From Kocuria rhizophila DC2201 (GTDB lineage: Bacteria; Actinomycetota; Actinomycetes; Actinomycetales; Micrococcaceae): a DNA stretch of 64,000 nucleotides. Numbering within the stretch: the stretch's first letter is position 1; every line of letters starts with the position of its first letter. Location of the stretch: positions 124,001 to 188,000 of the forward strand of contig NC_010617.1 in the NCBI RefSeq assembly GCF_000010285.1, written 5' to 3'. This document shows positions 15,312-23,489 of this stretch, in pieces. The notes under the pieces are model-generated. The model saw only the letters and a list, made by a program, of their open reading frames with translations. It was not told the origin of the DNA and did not search any database. The position numbers and the translations under genes are program-made.

Positions 15312-17414
15312 ATGGCTTCAAAGATCGAGGACTACGCCCTGCTGTCCAACATGCGCAGCGGGCCGCTGGTCTCCCGGCACGGGTCGGTGGACTGGTGGTG
15401 CGTGCCGCGCTTCGACTCCCCGGCACTGTTCGCGGCTTTGTTGGGCACCCCGGACCACGGACGCTGGCTGCTCGCGCCGTACTGCGCGGTGGACGACGAC
15501 GCCGCGGTGGACATGTCCCTGCCCGGTGTGATCGCGGTGGAGCGCTTCTACGCGGAGAACACGTTCGTGCTGCACACGGTGTGGTCCACGGACACCGGCA
15601 CGGTGCGCGTCACGGACTTCATGCCGCTCAACGCCCGCACCGAGCTGATCCGCCGGGTGGAGGGCCTCACGGGTGAGGTGGAGATGTTCCAGGACCTCCG
15701 GCTGCGCTTCAACTACGGCTCGTCCGTGCCGTGGCTGAGCCGCTTCGACGTGCTCGAGGACGAGTCGGAGGACGCCGAGGCCGAGTCCGTGCTGGTGGGC
15801 ATGGCCGGTCCGGACTCCGTGGTCTTCCACGGCGATCCGCTGCCGGAGGCGGATCCGGACAAGACCAAGCGCCGCCACGCGGGTTCGTTCACGGTGGCGG
15901 CCGGTCAGACCCGGGACTTCACGCTCACGTGGTTCCCGTCCCACGGCGTGCCCCCGGAGGCGGTGGACGTGAACGAGACGCTGACGGCCACCGTGAACCT
16001 GTGGCAGGAGTGGACAGAGCGCTACGAGCCCTACGACCCCCTCACGGATCCCGCGGCCATGAACCACACGGACCCGGACGAGCAGCCGCCCGCGCTGCAC
16101 GCCTCCGGTGCGGGCGCCGGGGACCTCGACACCTCCGAGCGCCCCTCGGCACGGGACGTGGGTCGTCACGGGGACCGCCCCCACCACGAGGGCGCCGCCC
16201 TGGGCGGGTTCACGCTCACGGCCACGGACGACGAGCCCGCGGACCTCGTCCGGCGCAGCCTGTTGGTGGTGCGCGGACTGATGCACCAGGCCACGGGCGG
16301 GCTGATCGGTGCCCCTACCACGTCCCTGCCGGAGGTCGTGGGCGCGGAGCGCAACTGGGACCACCGGCTCTCGTGGCCCCGGGATGCCGCGTCCGCGCTG
16401 GAGGTCATGCTGGACCACGGCCACGACCGTGAGGCCGCCCAGCTGCGCAACTGGCTGCTGCGCGCGGTGGCCGGGGACGTCAACAACCCCTCGAACATCT
16501 ACACGCTGGACGGCTCCCCCCAGATTCGCGAGCGCCTGGTGGACCTGCCGGGCTACGAGCGCTCGCGGCCCGTCCGTGACGGCAACTCCTCCGGCAGCCA
16601 CTACCAGTCGGACGTGGCCGGGCACGTGCTGCGCGTGTTCGAGATGCTGCGCCGGCGCGGTGTGCAGGAGGACCACCTCTCGTGGCCGCTGCAGCAGGCG
16701 CTGCTGCGCGCCGTGGTGGCCAACTACGAGGAGAAGGACCAGGGCATCTGGGAGATGCGCGGCGAGCCCCAGTACTACACGCACTCGCGCGTGATGATAT
16801 GGGCCGCCATGCAGGCGGGTGTGGACGCGGTGCGCATCCACGGCCTGCCCGGTGACGTGGAGACGTGGGAGGAGCACCGGGACCAGCTCGCGCACGAGAT
16901 CTGGACCAGCGGCTACGACCCCCAGGTGGGATCGTTCGTGCAGTACTACGGCTCCACGGACGTGGACGCCTCCCTGCTGCACCTGCCCATGGTGGGCTTC
17001 GTGGCCTACGACGACGAGCGCATGCTCGGCACCGTCCAGCGCATCCGTACCGAGCTCACGGACAGCTCCGGGCTGCTGCACCGCTACCGCAACCTGCCGC
17101 AGCTCACGGACCTGGACGACGTCGAGGCGTTCGCGTCCTCGATCGGCCAGGACGGCTTCGCGGGCCAGTCCGCGCCGTCCGTCTCCGCCACGCTGCAGCT
17201 GGCCGAGCAGCTCGCGCTGTGCGGGCACACGCAGGACGCGGTGCGCCTCACGGACGTGGCCCTGGGCACCGCCAATGAGCTGGGTCTGCTGCCCTCCACG
17301 TACTCGCCCACCCAGCACCGCGCCACGGGCAACTTCCCCCAGGTGGAGGCGCACCTTCGCCTGATCCGCGTGCTCGACATCCTGCAGGCGGAGACCGCCC
17401 CGGACGCCTCCTGA
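15312..17414 (+). CDS. Glycoside hydrolase family 15 protein (glucoamylase/trehalase-like)
   Basis: A 700-residue GH15 protein, beginning KIEDYALLSNMRSGPLVSRHGSVDWWCVPRFDSP, which is typical of cytosolic actinobacterial GH15 enzymes. The N-terminal beta-sandwich is followed by the (alpha/alpha)6 barrel with ERNWDHRLSWPRDAA, containing the catalytic-region WxRD. Near the end, HRATGNFPQVEAHLRLI is the conserved GNFPQ segment. It likely releases glucose from trehalose or alpha-glucans. A low-complexity insertion of about 35 residues lies near residue 265-300 before the barrel. No signal peptide is seen, so it is cytosolic. Confidence 0.88.
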   Translation: MASKIEDYALLSNMRSGPLVSRHGSVDWWCVPRFDSPALFAALLGTPDHGRWLLAPYCAVDDDAAVDMSLPGVIAVERFYAENTFVLHTVWSTDTGTVRVTDFMPLNARTELIRRVEGLTGEVEMFQDLRLRFNYGSSVPWLSRFDVLEDESEDAEAESVLVGMAGPDSVVFHGDPLPEADPDKTKRRHAGSFTVAAGQTRDFTLTWFPSHGVPPEAVDVNETLTATVNLWQEWTERYEPYDPLTDPAAMNHTDPDEQPPALHASGAGAGDLDTSERPSARDVGRHGDRPHHEGAALGGFTLTATDDEPADLVRRSLLVVRGLMHQATGGLIGAPTTSLPEVVGAERNWDHRLSWPRDAASALEVMLDHGHDREAAQLRNWLLRAVAGDVNNPSNIYTLDGSPQIRERLVDLPGYERSRPVRDGNSSGSHYQSDVAGHVLRVFEMLRRRGVQEDHLSWPLQQALLRAVVANYEEKDQGIWEMRGEPQYYTHSRVMIWAAMQAGVDAVRIHGLPGDVETWEEHRDQLAHEIWTSGYDPQVGSFVQYYGSTDVDASLLHLPMVGFVAYDDERMLGTVQRIRTELTDSSGLLHRYRNLPQLTDLDDVEAFASSIGQDGFAGQSAPSVSATLQLAEQLALCGHTQDAVRLTDVALGTANELGLLPSTYSPTQHRATGNFPQVEAHLRLIRVLDILQAETAPDAS

Positions 17415-17425
17415 CGCAACGGGCC

Positions 17426-17505
17426 ACGACGCCGCCCGGGGAGCCGTGCACGGCCGCCGGCAGCCGGGTGCGGGGCGCGCGGGAGGCGGCCGTGCGGCGT
17501 CGTCG
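17426..17505. repeat. Inverted pair of the GGCGTCGTC-type motif downstream of the GH15 gene
   Basis: ACGACGCCGC (17426-17435) is exactly complementary to GCGGCGTCGT (17496-17505), 60 bases apart, with GC-rich DNA that can fold between them. The 280-base gap 17415-17694 otherwise shows only a candidate -10, TAGCGT (17594-17599), for putA. Confidence 0.55.
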
Positions 17506-17694
17506 TGACCCCCGTGCGGGGCGGACGACGGTGCGGGGCGTCATGTGCCGGGTTCGAGGCGGAACCGATTACTGGCGACCCAGAGGCGCACGGTAGCGTG
17601 AGCGCACCAGCTACGCCGGGCCCGGTGTGACTCGGCTGGTGGCCGAGGGAGTGCCTCGGCACCGTCGCCGGGCCGAGACCTTGGAGGCGCTGCA

Positions 17695-20600
17695 ATGGCA
17701 CGCACCGTCAATACCGTGACTGATCCCCACGCCCTCGCCGACTCCGCCGTGGAGCTCGTGCGCACCTGGCTGCAGCGGGCGCAGGAGAATCAGCGCAGGA
17801 ACAAGCAGAAGAACCCCGCGGAGGACCGTCTGGCCGCCGTGCTCCAGGACCCGAACGGGCTGGAGTTCACGGTGGGCTTCGTGGACCGCGTGATCCGCAC
17901 GGAGGACACGAAGGCTGCGGCAAAGGCGCTGCAGGACATCACCAAGCTGACCCCGCAGTCCATGTCCGTGGCGGACCGCGCGCAGATCCAGGCGGGCACC
18001 GTGCTCTCCGGAGCGCTGCCCTCCGTGGTGGTCCCCGCCGCGCGCACCCGGCTGCGCCAGATGGTGGGCCACATGGTCGTGGACGCCCGCCCCGGGCCGT
18101 TCGGCAAGTCCGTGAAGAACATCAAGCAGCAGGGCCACCGGCTCAACATCAACCTCCTGGGCGAGGAGGTGCTGGGCGAGGACGAGGCCGAGAAGCACCT
18201 CGCGGACGCCGAGGGCCTGCTGCGCCGCGACGACGTGGACTACGTCTCCCTGAAGGTCTCCTCCGTGGTGCCGCAGCTGTCCCACTGGGGCTTCGAGCGC
18301 ACCGCCGAGCGCGTGGTGGAGCGGCTGCTGCCGCTGTACGAGACCGCGGCCACCAAGGGCACCGGGAAGATGTTCATCAACCTGGACATGGAGGTCTACT
18401 CGGACCTGGAGCTGACCATCGAGGTGTTCAAGCGGCTGCTCGACAAGCCGCAGCTGAAGAACCTCGAGGCCGGCATCGTGGTCCAGGCCTACCTCCCGGA
18501 CGCGCTCAGCGCCGTGGAGCGGCTCTCCGAGTGGTCCGCGCAGCGCGTGGCGGACGGAGGCGCCCAGATCAAGGTGCGCCTGGTCAAGGGCGCCAACCTG
18601 GCCATGGAGAACGTGGACGCCGAGACGCACGGCTGGCCGCTGGCCACCATGGAGTCCAAGCAGGCCACGGACACCAACTACAAGCGGGTGCTGGCCTGGC
18701 TGTTCCACCCCGAGCGCATGAAGGGCATGCGCCTGGGCGTGGCCGGGCACAACCTGTTCGACATCGCCTTCGCGCACCTGCTCGCGGAGCAGCGCGGCGT
18801 GACCGAGCGCATCGAGTTCGAGATGCTGCAGGGCATGGCCACCGCGCAGAGCGAGGCCGTGGCCACGGACGTGGGCCAGCTGCTGCTCTACGTTCCGGCC
18901 GTGAAGCCCGCGGAGTTCGACGTCGCCGTGTCCTACCTGGTGCGCCGGCTCGAGGAGAACTCCGCGAGCGAGAACTTCATGTCCGGGATCTTCGACCTGG
19001 GCCCGGACAACTGGGTGTTCCAGCGTGAGGAGGGCCGCTTCCGCGCCGCCCTCGCGGACCTCGAGCAGGACCCGCAGGTGCCCTCACCGCGCCGCGTGCA
19101 GGACCGCAGCTCGGAGACCGTGGGGGAGACCCCCACCATCCCGCTGGACGAGCCGTTCCGCAACGAGCCGGACACGGACGTCTCCGTGCCCGCCAACCAG
19201 CGCTGGGCCGAGACCCTGGCCGAGAAGATCGGCAGCAGCGAGTGGTACGCCTCCGTGGCCGTGCCCGAGCTGCTGAAGGACTTGGACCAGGACTCGGACG
19301 AGGCCGTGCAGGCCGTGAACGACGTCGTGGCCACCGCCAAGGCCGCAGGCAAGCGCTGGGCGGACACCCCCGCCCGTGAGCGCGCCGAGATCCTCAACCG
19401 CGCCGCGGACATCCTCGCCGCGCGCCGCGGCCACCTCATGGCCGTGGCGGGTGCCGAGACCGGCAAGGTGCTGGAGCAGGCGGACCCCGAGGTCTCCGAG
19501 GCCGTGGACTTCTGCCGCTACTACGCCCGCCGCGCGCTGGAGCTGGAGTTCGTGGACGGCGGCGACTTCGTGCCGCACGCCGTGACCGTGGTGACCCCGC
19601 CGTGGAACTTCCCGCTGGCCATCCCCACGGGCACCACCGTGGCTCCCCTGGCCACCGGCTCGGCCGTGATCCACAAGCCGTCCCCCGAGTCCCGCCGCTG
19701 CTCCACCGCGGTGTGCGAGGCGCTGTGGGAGGCCGGTGTGCCGCGCGACGTGCTGCAGCTCGTGGACGCCGTGGAGGGCGAGGCCGGCAAGACGCTGATC
19801 TCCCACCCGGACGTGGAGCGCGTGGTGCTCACCGGCGCGTACGAGACCGCGCAGCTGTTTGCCTCGTGGGATCCGCAGCGCCCGCTCACCGCGGAGACCT
19901 CCGGCAAGAACGCCCTGGTGATCACCCCCAGCGCGGACCGGGACCAGGCGGTGTGGGACCTCGTCTCCAGCGCCTTCGGGCACGCGGGGCAGAAGTGCTC
20001 CGCGGCGTCGCTCGGCATCCTGGTGGGCTCCGTGGCCACGTCCGAGCGGTTCCGCCGCCAGCTCGTGGACGCCGCCTCCTCCATGGTGGTGGACTGGCCC
20101 GTGAACCTGCAGGCCACCGTGGGCCCCACCGTGGAGCAGCCCTCGGACAAGCTCCTGCGCGGGCTCACCAAGCTGGAGCCGGGTGAGGAGTGGCTGATCG
20201 AGCCGAAGCAGCTGGACGACTCCGGTCGGCTGTGGCGTCCCGGGATCCGCACGGGAGTGAAGCCCGGGTCCTTCTTCCACCTCACCGAGTGCTTCGGACC
20301 CGTCCTGGGGCTCATGTCCGCAGACAGCCTCGAGGAGGCCGTGGAGCTGCAGAACGCCACGGACTACGGGCTCACCGCGGGCATCCACTCCCTGGACGCG
20401 GACGAGATCCTGCGCTGGATCGACACCGTGCAGGCCGGCAACCTCTACGTGAACCGCGGGATCACCGGTGCGATCGTGCAGCGCCAGCCGTTCGGTGGTT
20501 GGAAGCGCTCCTCCGTGGGTCTCGGTGCGAAGGCGGGTGGCCCCAACTACCTGGCGTCGCTGGGCCGCTGGAAGCGCGCCGGGTTCTCGGACTCCAGCAC

Positions 20601-21303
20601 GGACCGGGGTGCGGCCGGTGCGTGGGTCCTCGATCCGCGCGTGCACCGCGCGCTGGACGCGGTCACCGCGCTGATCTCGGCCGATGACCTCGTGTGGCTG
20701 CGCCGTGCCGCGCAGTCGGACCAGTCCGAGTGGCAGCGCGAGTTCGGCCAGGTCAAGGACCCCACCGCCCTGCGCAGCGAGGCCAACCTGTTCCGCTACC
20801 GCCCCCGCACCGTGGTGGTGCGCGCCCAGGAGGGTGCGTCCCTCACGGACGTCCTGCGCGTGGGCCTCGCGGCCGTGCGCTCGGGTTCGCAGGTGGTCCT
20901 CAGCGCCGCGGACTCGCTGCCCGCAGCCGTGAACGGGCTGTTCGCCACGGTGCTGAACCCGGCGTCCGACGCCGAGTTCGCGCACGCCCTGGGCACCGGC
21001 TCCCTGGGCCCGCTGGGTCAGCTCTCGGACCTGCGCGCCCTGGACGACGACGCCCTCGACGTCCGCCACGGCGCCCGCGTCCGCGTGATCTCCCCGTGGG
21101 ACGGCTCCGAGGGGGACCTCAAGGACCTCTACGCGGTGCGCGCCGAGCACCCGGACATCGCCCTGATCACCGAGGACGTGGTGGGCACCGGGCGCGTGGA
21201 GATGATGTACATGCTGGCCGAGCAGGCCGTGTCCATCACCATGCACCGCTTCGGCAACCACAGCCAGTCCATGCAGCGGGTGGTGGACGAGCTGGTGCGC
21301 TGA
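17695..21303 (+). CDS. putA: Bifunctional proline dehydrogenase / 1-pyrroline-5-carboxylate dehydrogenase PutA
   Basis: A 1202-residue fusion enzyme converting proline to glutamate. The N-terminal half is the FAD-linked proline dehydrogenase barrel (DYVSLKVSSVVPQL, QIKVRLVKGANLAME, RIEFEMLQGMA). From about residue 520 it is an aldehyde dehydrogenase with PWNFPLAIP, the general-base Glu in TAETSGKNALV and the catalytic Cys in GHAGQKCSAAS (about residue 765). A third C-terminal domain from about residue 1000 resembles the trailing domain of long PutA proteins. No N-terminal DNA-binding ribbon-helix-helix is present, so it is not a self-regulating PutA. TGGAGG precedes the ATG. Confidence 0.96.
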   Translation: MARTVNTVTDPHALADSAVELVRTWLQRAQENQRRNKQKNPAEDRLAAVLQDPNGLEFTVGFVDRVIRTEDTKAAAKALQDITKLTPQSMSVADRAQIQAGTVLSGALPSVVVPAARTRLRQMVGHMVVDARPGPFGKSVKNIKQQGHRLNINLLGEEVLGEDEAEKHLADAEGLLRRDDVDYVSLKVSSVVPQLSHWGFERTAERVVERLLPLYETAATKGTGKMFINLDMEVYSDLELTIEVFKRLLDKPQLKNLEAGIVVQAYLPDALSAVERLSEWSAQRVADGGAQIKVRLVKGANLAMENVDAETHGWPLATMESKQATDTNYKRVLAWLFHPERMKGMRLGVAGHNLFDIAFAHLLAEQRGVTERIEFEMLQGMATAQSEAVATDVGQLLLYVPAVKPAEFDVAVSYLVRRLEENSASENFMSGIFDLGPDNWVFQREEGRFRAALADLEQDPQVPSPRRVQDRSSETVGETPTIPLDEPFRNEPDTDVSVPANQRWAETLAEKIGSSEWYASVAVPELLKDLDQDSDEAVQAVNDVVATAKAAGKRWADTPARERAEILNRAADILAARRGHLMAVAGAETGKVLEQADPEVSEAVDFCRYYARRALELEFVDGGDFVPHAVTVVTPPWNFPLAIPTGTTVAPLATGSAVIHKPSPESRRCSTAVCEALWEAGVPRDVLQLVDAVEGEAGKTLISHPDVERVVLTGAYETAQLFASWDPQRPLTAETSGKNALVITPSADRDQAVWDLVSSAFGHAGQKCSAASLGILVGSVATSERFRRQLVDAASSMVVDWPVNLQATVGPTVEQPSDKLLRGLTKLEPGEEWLIEPKQLDDSGRLWRPGIRTGVKPGSFFHLTECFGPVLGLMSADSLEEAVELQNATDYGLTAGIHSLDADEILRWIDTVQAGNLYVNRGITGAIVQRQPFGGWKRSSVGLGAKAGGPNYLASLGRWKRAGFSDSSTDRGAAGAWVLDPRVHRALDAVTALISADDLVWLRRAAQSDQSEWQREFGQVKDPTALRSEANLFRYRPRTVVVRAQEGASLTDVLRVGLAAVRSGSQVVLSAADSLPAAVNGLFATVLNPASDAEFAHALGTGSLGPLGQLSDLRALDDDALDVRHGARVRVISPWDGSEGDLKDLYAVRAEHPDIALITEDVVGTGRVEMMYMLAEQAVSITMHRFGNHSQSMQRVVDELVR

Positions 21304-21337
21304 CCCGGCGGCGTCGTGCCTGACGCCCGGCGCTCGG

Positions 21338-21375
21338 CGGCCTGCGGGTCCCGGGGGCCGGGCGCCCGCAGGCCG
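21338..21375. terminator. Hairpin downstream of putA
   Basis: Perfect 11-bp arms CGGCCTGCGGG (21338-21348) and complement (21365-21375), 35 bases after the putA stop. A second hairpin, CGAGCCGCG at 21423-21431 with its complement at 21449-21457, follows. Neither has a T-run. Confidence 0.6.
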
Positions 21376-21518
21376 ACCGGCTGCTGGCCCCGGACATTCG
21401 AGGTCTGGGATCGGAGCGAACGCGAGCCGCGCTCCCGGGAGACCGGGGCGCGGCTCGTGTCATGCCCGGGTGCGGTGGGGCGGTGCGACCCCGCGAAGCG
21501 CGGGCCGCTTCGAGGGTC

Positions 21519-21722
21519 TCAGGCTCGGTGGGTGTCCCTCCGCCGCTGACCGCGACGGATGCCGCCGGTCACCACCAGGGGCAGTGCCACCACCAGCAGC
21601 GGCCAGCCGATGAGGCCGCGCCAGGCCAGGTCGGTGAACGTGATCAGTGCCGCGGCCGCGACGGCCAGCAGGACGCCGAGAACGACGAGCCAGGGCGCTC
21701 GGGACGAAGTGGTGGTAGCCAT
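21519..21722 (-). CDS. Small two-helix membrane protein
   Basis: A 67-residue protein (MATTTSSRAPWLVV...) with two hydrophobic helices, LVVLGVLLAVAAAALITF and GLIGWPLLVVALPLVVTGGI, and an Arg-rich end RRGQRRRDTHRA. Such small proteins are common in actinobacteria without a known role. The ATG at 21722 is the start that best fits its helices. Confidence 0.55.
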   Translation of the reverse strand: MATTTSSRAPWLVVLGVLLAVAAAALITFTDLAWRGLIGWPLLVVALPLVVTGGIRRGQRRRDTHRA

Positions 21723-21800
21723 CCCACCACGGTAGGTGCGACCGGGGAGGCGACACCATGGTCGAACGGCCAGTCTTTGCGAGGGTGGCACCATGGATTC

Positions 21801-22193
21801 ATGACGGGATTTCATCATGTCGAAGTGTGGGTGGCTGACCTGGCTCAGGCGCGGTCCGAGTGGGGTTGGCTCCTCGAGGAACTTGGGTTCAGCCAGTCGG
21901 ATAAGTGGGTTGAGGGCGAGTCCTGGTCAGGAGGGGGCGCTTATCTCACGCTGACAACCTCGCCAAATCTTTCCGGTGCTGTCCACGACCGTCGAGCCCC
22001 GGGCGTGAACCATCTCGCATTCATCGCGGGCCGATCCGCCCGCGTGGATGAGATCATGCGAGCTGCCCCCGAGCATGGCTGGCGCCCGCTGTACCAGGAG
22101 CGCTATCCCCATGCCGGTGGCCCTGAGCACTATGCTGGCTGGCTGGAGAATTCCGCAGGATTCAAAGCGGAACTTGTGGCTGCGGGGGCTTGA
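21801..22193 (+). CDS. VOC-family protein
   Basis: A 130-residue VOC domain opening MTGFHHVEVWVADLAQARSE, with GVNHLAFIAGRSARVDEI in the second half and a C-terminal YAGWLENSAGFKAELVA. His and Glu at expected metal positions (HHVEV, NHLAF, FKAELV) suggest a metal-binding glyoxalase-like enzyme; substrate unknown. Codon use and base composition are clearly less GC-rich than in the surrounding genes, which hints at recent acquisition together with the next three genes. Confidence 0.78.
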   Translation: MTGFHHVEVWVADLAQARSEWGWLLEELGFSQSDKWVEGESWSGGGAYLTLTTSPNLSGAVHDRRAPGVNHLAFIAGRSARVDEIMRAAPEHGWRPLYQERYPHAGGPEHYAGWLENSAGFKAELVAAGA

Positions 22194-22220
22194 TAGTGTC
22201 CTGATCCCGTACAGAGATCA

Positions 22221-22730
22221 CTACGCGCCGGATTTGATGTAGGTTACTTCTTCCACGTCGCGCCCATCTGTGCTCAGAGAGCGGGAGGCGAGCGTCATTC
22301 CCACCCGCTCACACAGCAAGCGGGAGGCCCGGTTGTCAGCATCGGTTCGCGCACTGACCCGGGTGAAGCCCCATGCGCCGAGGGCTGCGGAGAGAACACC
22401 GGAGACAGCTTCGGAGGCCAGGCCCAGCCCCATGTAAGCAGGGTTGAACACGTACCCGATTTCGGCGGCGTTGTCCGCGTCGGTCCACGTCAGCCCCACC
22501 TCGCCCACGACTTCCCGGGTGGCGCGGAGCTCGGCCAGGAGCACCAATTCGTCGCCGGGTCCATTCAGCTGTGCCTCGGCATAGGTGTCGATTTCCTCGC
22601 CAGTTTTCTGACGGGTCCACGTTCCTGCACTCAAGTAGCGGGCGACATCTGCTCGGGACCGGTAGGCATAGACGGCATCGATGTCAGCGGGGCAGGGCCG
22701 GCGAAGTAGGAGACGACTGGTCTCAATCAT
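22221..22730 (-). CDS. GNAT N-acetyltransferase (RimJ/RimL type)
   Basis: A 169-residue acetyltransferase starting MIETSRLLLRRPCPADIDAVYAYRS. The acetyl-CoA site lies in NPAYMGLGLASEAV (GxGxA). The last part, RVSARTDADNRASRLLCERVGM, is the standard RimJ/RimL ending with NxxSxxLxxxxGF-like pattern. It may acetylate an N-terminal residue or a small molecule. GC content is lower than that of core genes here. It is convergent with the VOC gene, 27 bases apart. Confidence 0.85.
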   Translation of the reverse strand: MIETSRLLLRRPCPADIDAVYAYRSRADVARYLSAGTWTRQKTGEEIDTYAEAQLNGPGDELVLLAELRATREVVGEVGLTWTDADNAAEIGYVFNPAYMGLGLASEAVSGVLSAALGAWGFTRVSARTDADNRASRLLCERVGMTLASRSLSTDGRDVEEVTYIKSGA

Positions 22731-22820
22731 GTCCGCACACTAGTCCGTGGGGACAAAGCCAAAGCGCCAATTGAATATCTGTTCGCACATCATTACCCCC
22801 CCCATCAGCAGCGGCGCAAA

Positions 22821-22835
22821 CGTACAAGTTGCACG
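22821..22835. promoter_or_regulatory. Candidate operator of the toxin-antitoxin pair
   Basis: CGTACAA-G-TTGCACG is an imperfect palindrome (6 of 7 pairs) eight bases before the antitoxin ATG. Phd/YefM antitoxins autoregulate from such sites. Confidence 0.5.
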
Positions 22836-22843
22836 CTTTCGAT

Positions 22844-23092
22844 ATGGTCTCCGTGACGCTTTCCCAGTTCCGCAACCAGCAGAGCGACTACATCGCAACT
22901 GCTCAACGCGAGCCAGTCGAGATCACCTCGAGGGGCGCGGGACGACGTGCCGTCGTGGTCTCGCCCGAGTTCTACGAACGTGTGGTGGCGACCCTCGAGG
23001 ACGTGGCCGATGCCCGGGCGGCGGCAGAAGCGCGCGCCGAGCAGGAGCCACGGGTCTCCCACGAGGACCTGCGGCGAGAACTCGGCATCTGA
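22844..23092 (+). CDS. Phd/YefM-family antitoxin
   Basis: An 82-residue protein with the Phd/YefM fold: MVSVTLSQFRNQQSDYIATAQ, then PVEITSRGAGRRAVVVSPEFYERV. The N-terminal half would bind DNA and the C-terminal part (ARAAAEARAEQEPRVSHEDLRRELGI) would wrap the toxin. I chose the ATG at 22844; the frame is open upstream to a TTG at 22829, but MVSVTLSQFR is the conserved start. The toxin gene begins nine bases after the stop. Confidence 0.85.
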   Translation: MVSVTLSQFRNQQSDYIATAQREPVEITSRGAGRRAVVVSPEFYERVVATLEDVADARAAAEARAEQEPRVSHEDLRRELGI

Positions 23093-23101
23093 GACCCTGC
23101 C

Positions 23102-23359
23102 TTGGCCTACGCGATCAGCTATGCGGCCTCGGCGGCGACGACGCTGCGCAAGCTGGGCCAGCGCACTGCGCGGCGTCTTCGGGAAGCAATCGGGAAACTT
23201 GCCCGGGCCCCACGCCCACCGGGCTTCATCCAGTTGAAGGGCGGCGCGGGGGAGATGCGTATCTGGGTGGGCGACCATCGCGTCATCTACGAGATCCTCG
23301 ATGGGGAGCCGGTGATCATGGTGCCGAGGATCGGACACCGTCGGGAGGTCTACCGCTAG
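23102..23359 (+). CDS. RelE/ParE-family toxin
   Basis: An 85-residue RelE-superfamily protein starting with TTG (MAYAISYAASAATTLRKLG). The conserved core KGGAGEMRIWVGDHRVIYEI and the end RIGHRREVYR hold the basic residues and C-terminal Tyr-Arg that RelE enzymes use for ribosome-dependent mRNA cleavage. With the Phd-like antitoxin upstream this is a type II toxin-antitoxin module. The pair lies in a lower-GC stretch. Confidence 0.87.
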   Translation: MAYAISYAASAATTLRKLGQRTARRLREAIGKLARAPRPPGFIQLKGGAGEMRIWVGDHRVIYEILDGEPVIMVPRIGHRREVYR

Positions 23360-23389
23360 ATCCGAGGTGTTCTCCGCGCCCGAAGCGCA

Positions 23390-23444
23390 TGAGGTGCATT
23401 TCTGCCCGCCTAGTCGCGAAAATCCTTGGCAGAACCGCACCTCA
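23390..23444. repeat. Palindromic intergenic repeat, copy 1
   Basis: Arms TGAGGTGCATTTCTGCC (23390-23406) and GGCAGAACCGCACCTCA (23428-23444) are complementary at 15 of 17 positions. It lies between the convergent relE and von Willebrand genes. The GTGCA...TTCTGCC pattern relates it to the repeats at 36829, 39242, 54736, 55945 and 59585. Confidence 0.7.
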
Positions 23445-23489
23445 CGCGTCGCCGCCCGAGACCGCGCCCGCGTCTGCGACGGGCGCCCC

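Noticed and set aside
15318-17354. Long open frame on the minus strand opposite the GH15 gene
   Set aside because: High-GC shadow frame. Its composition is Arg/Gly/His/Val-rich without motifs, while the plus strand encodes a full GH15 enzyme.
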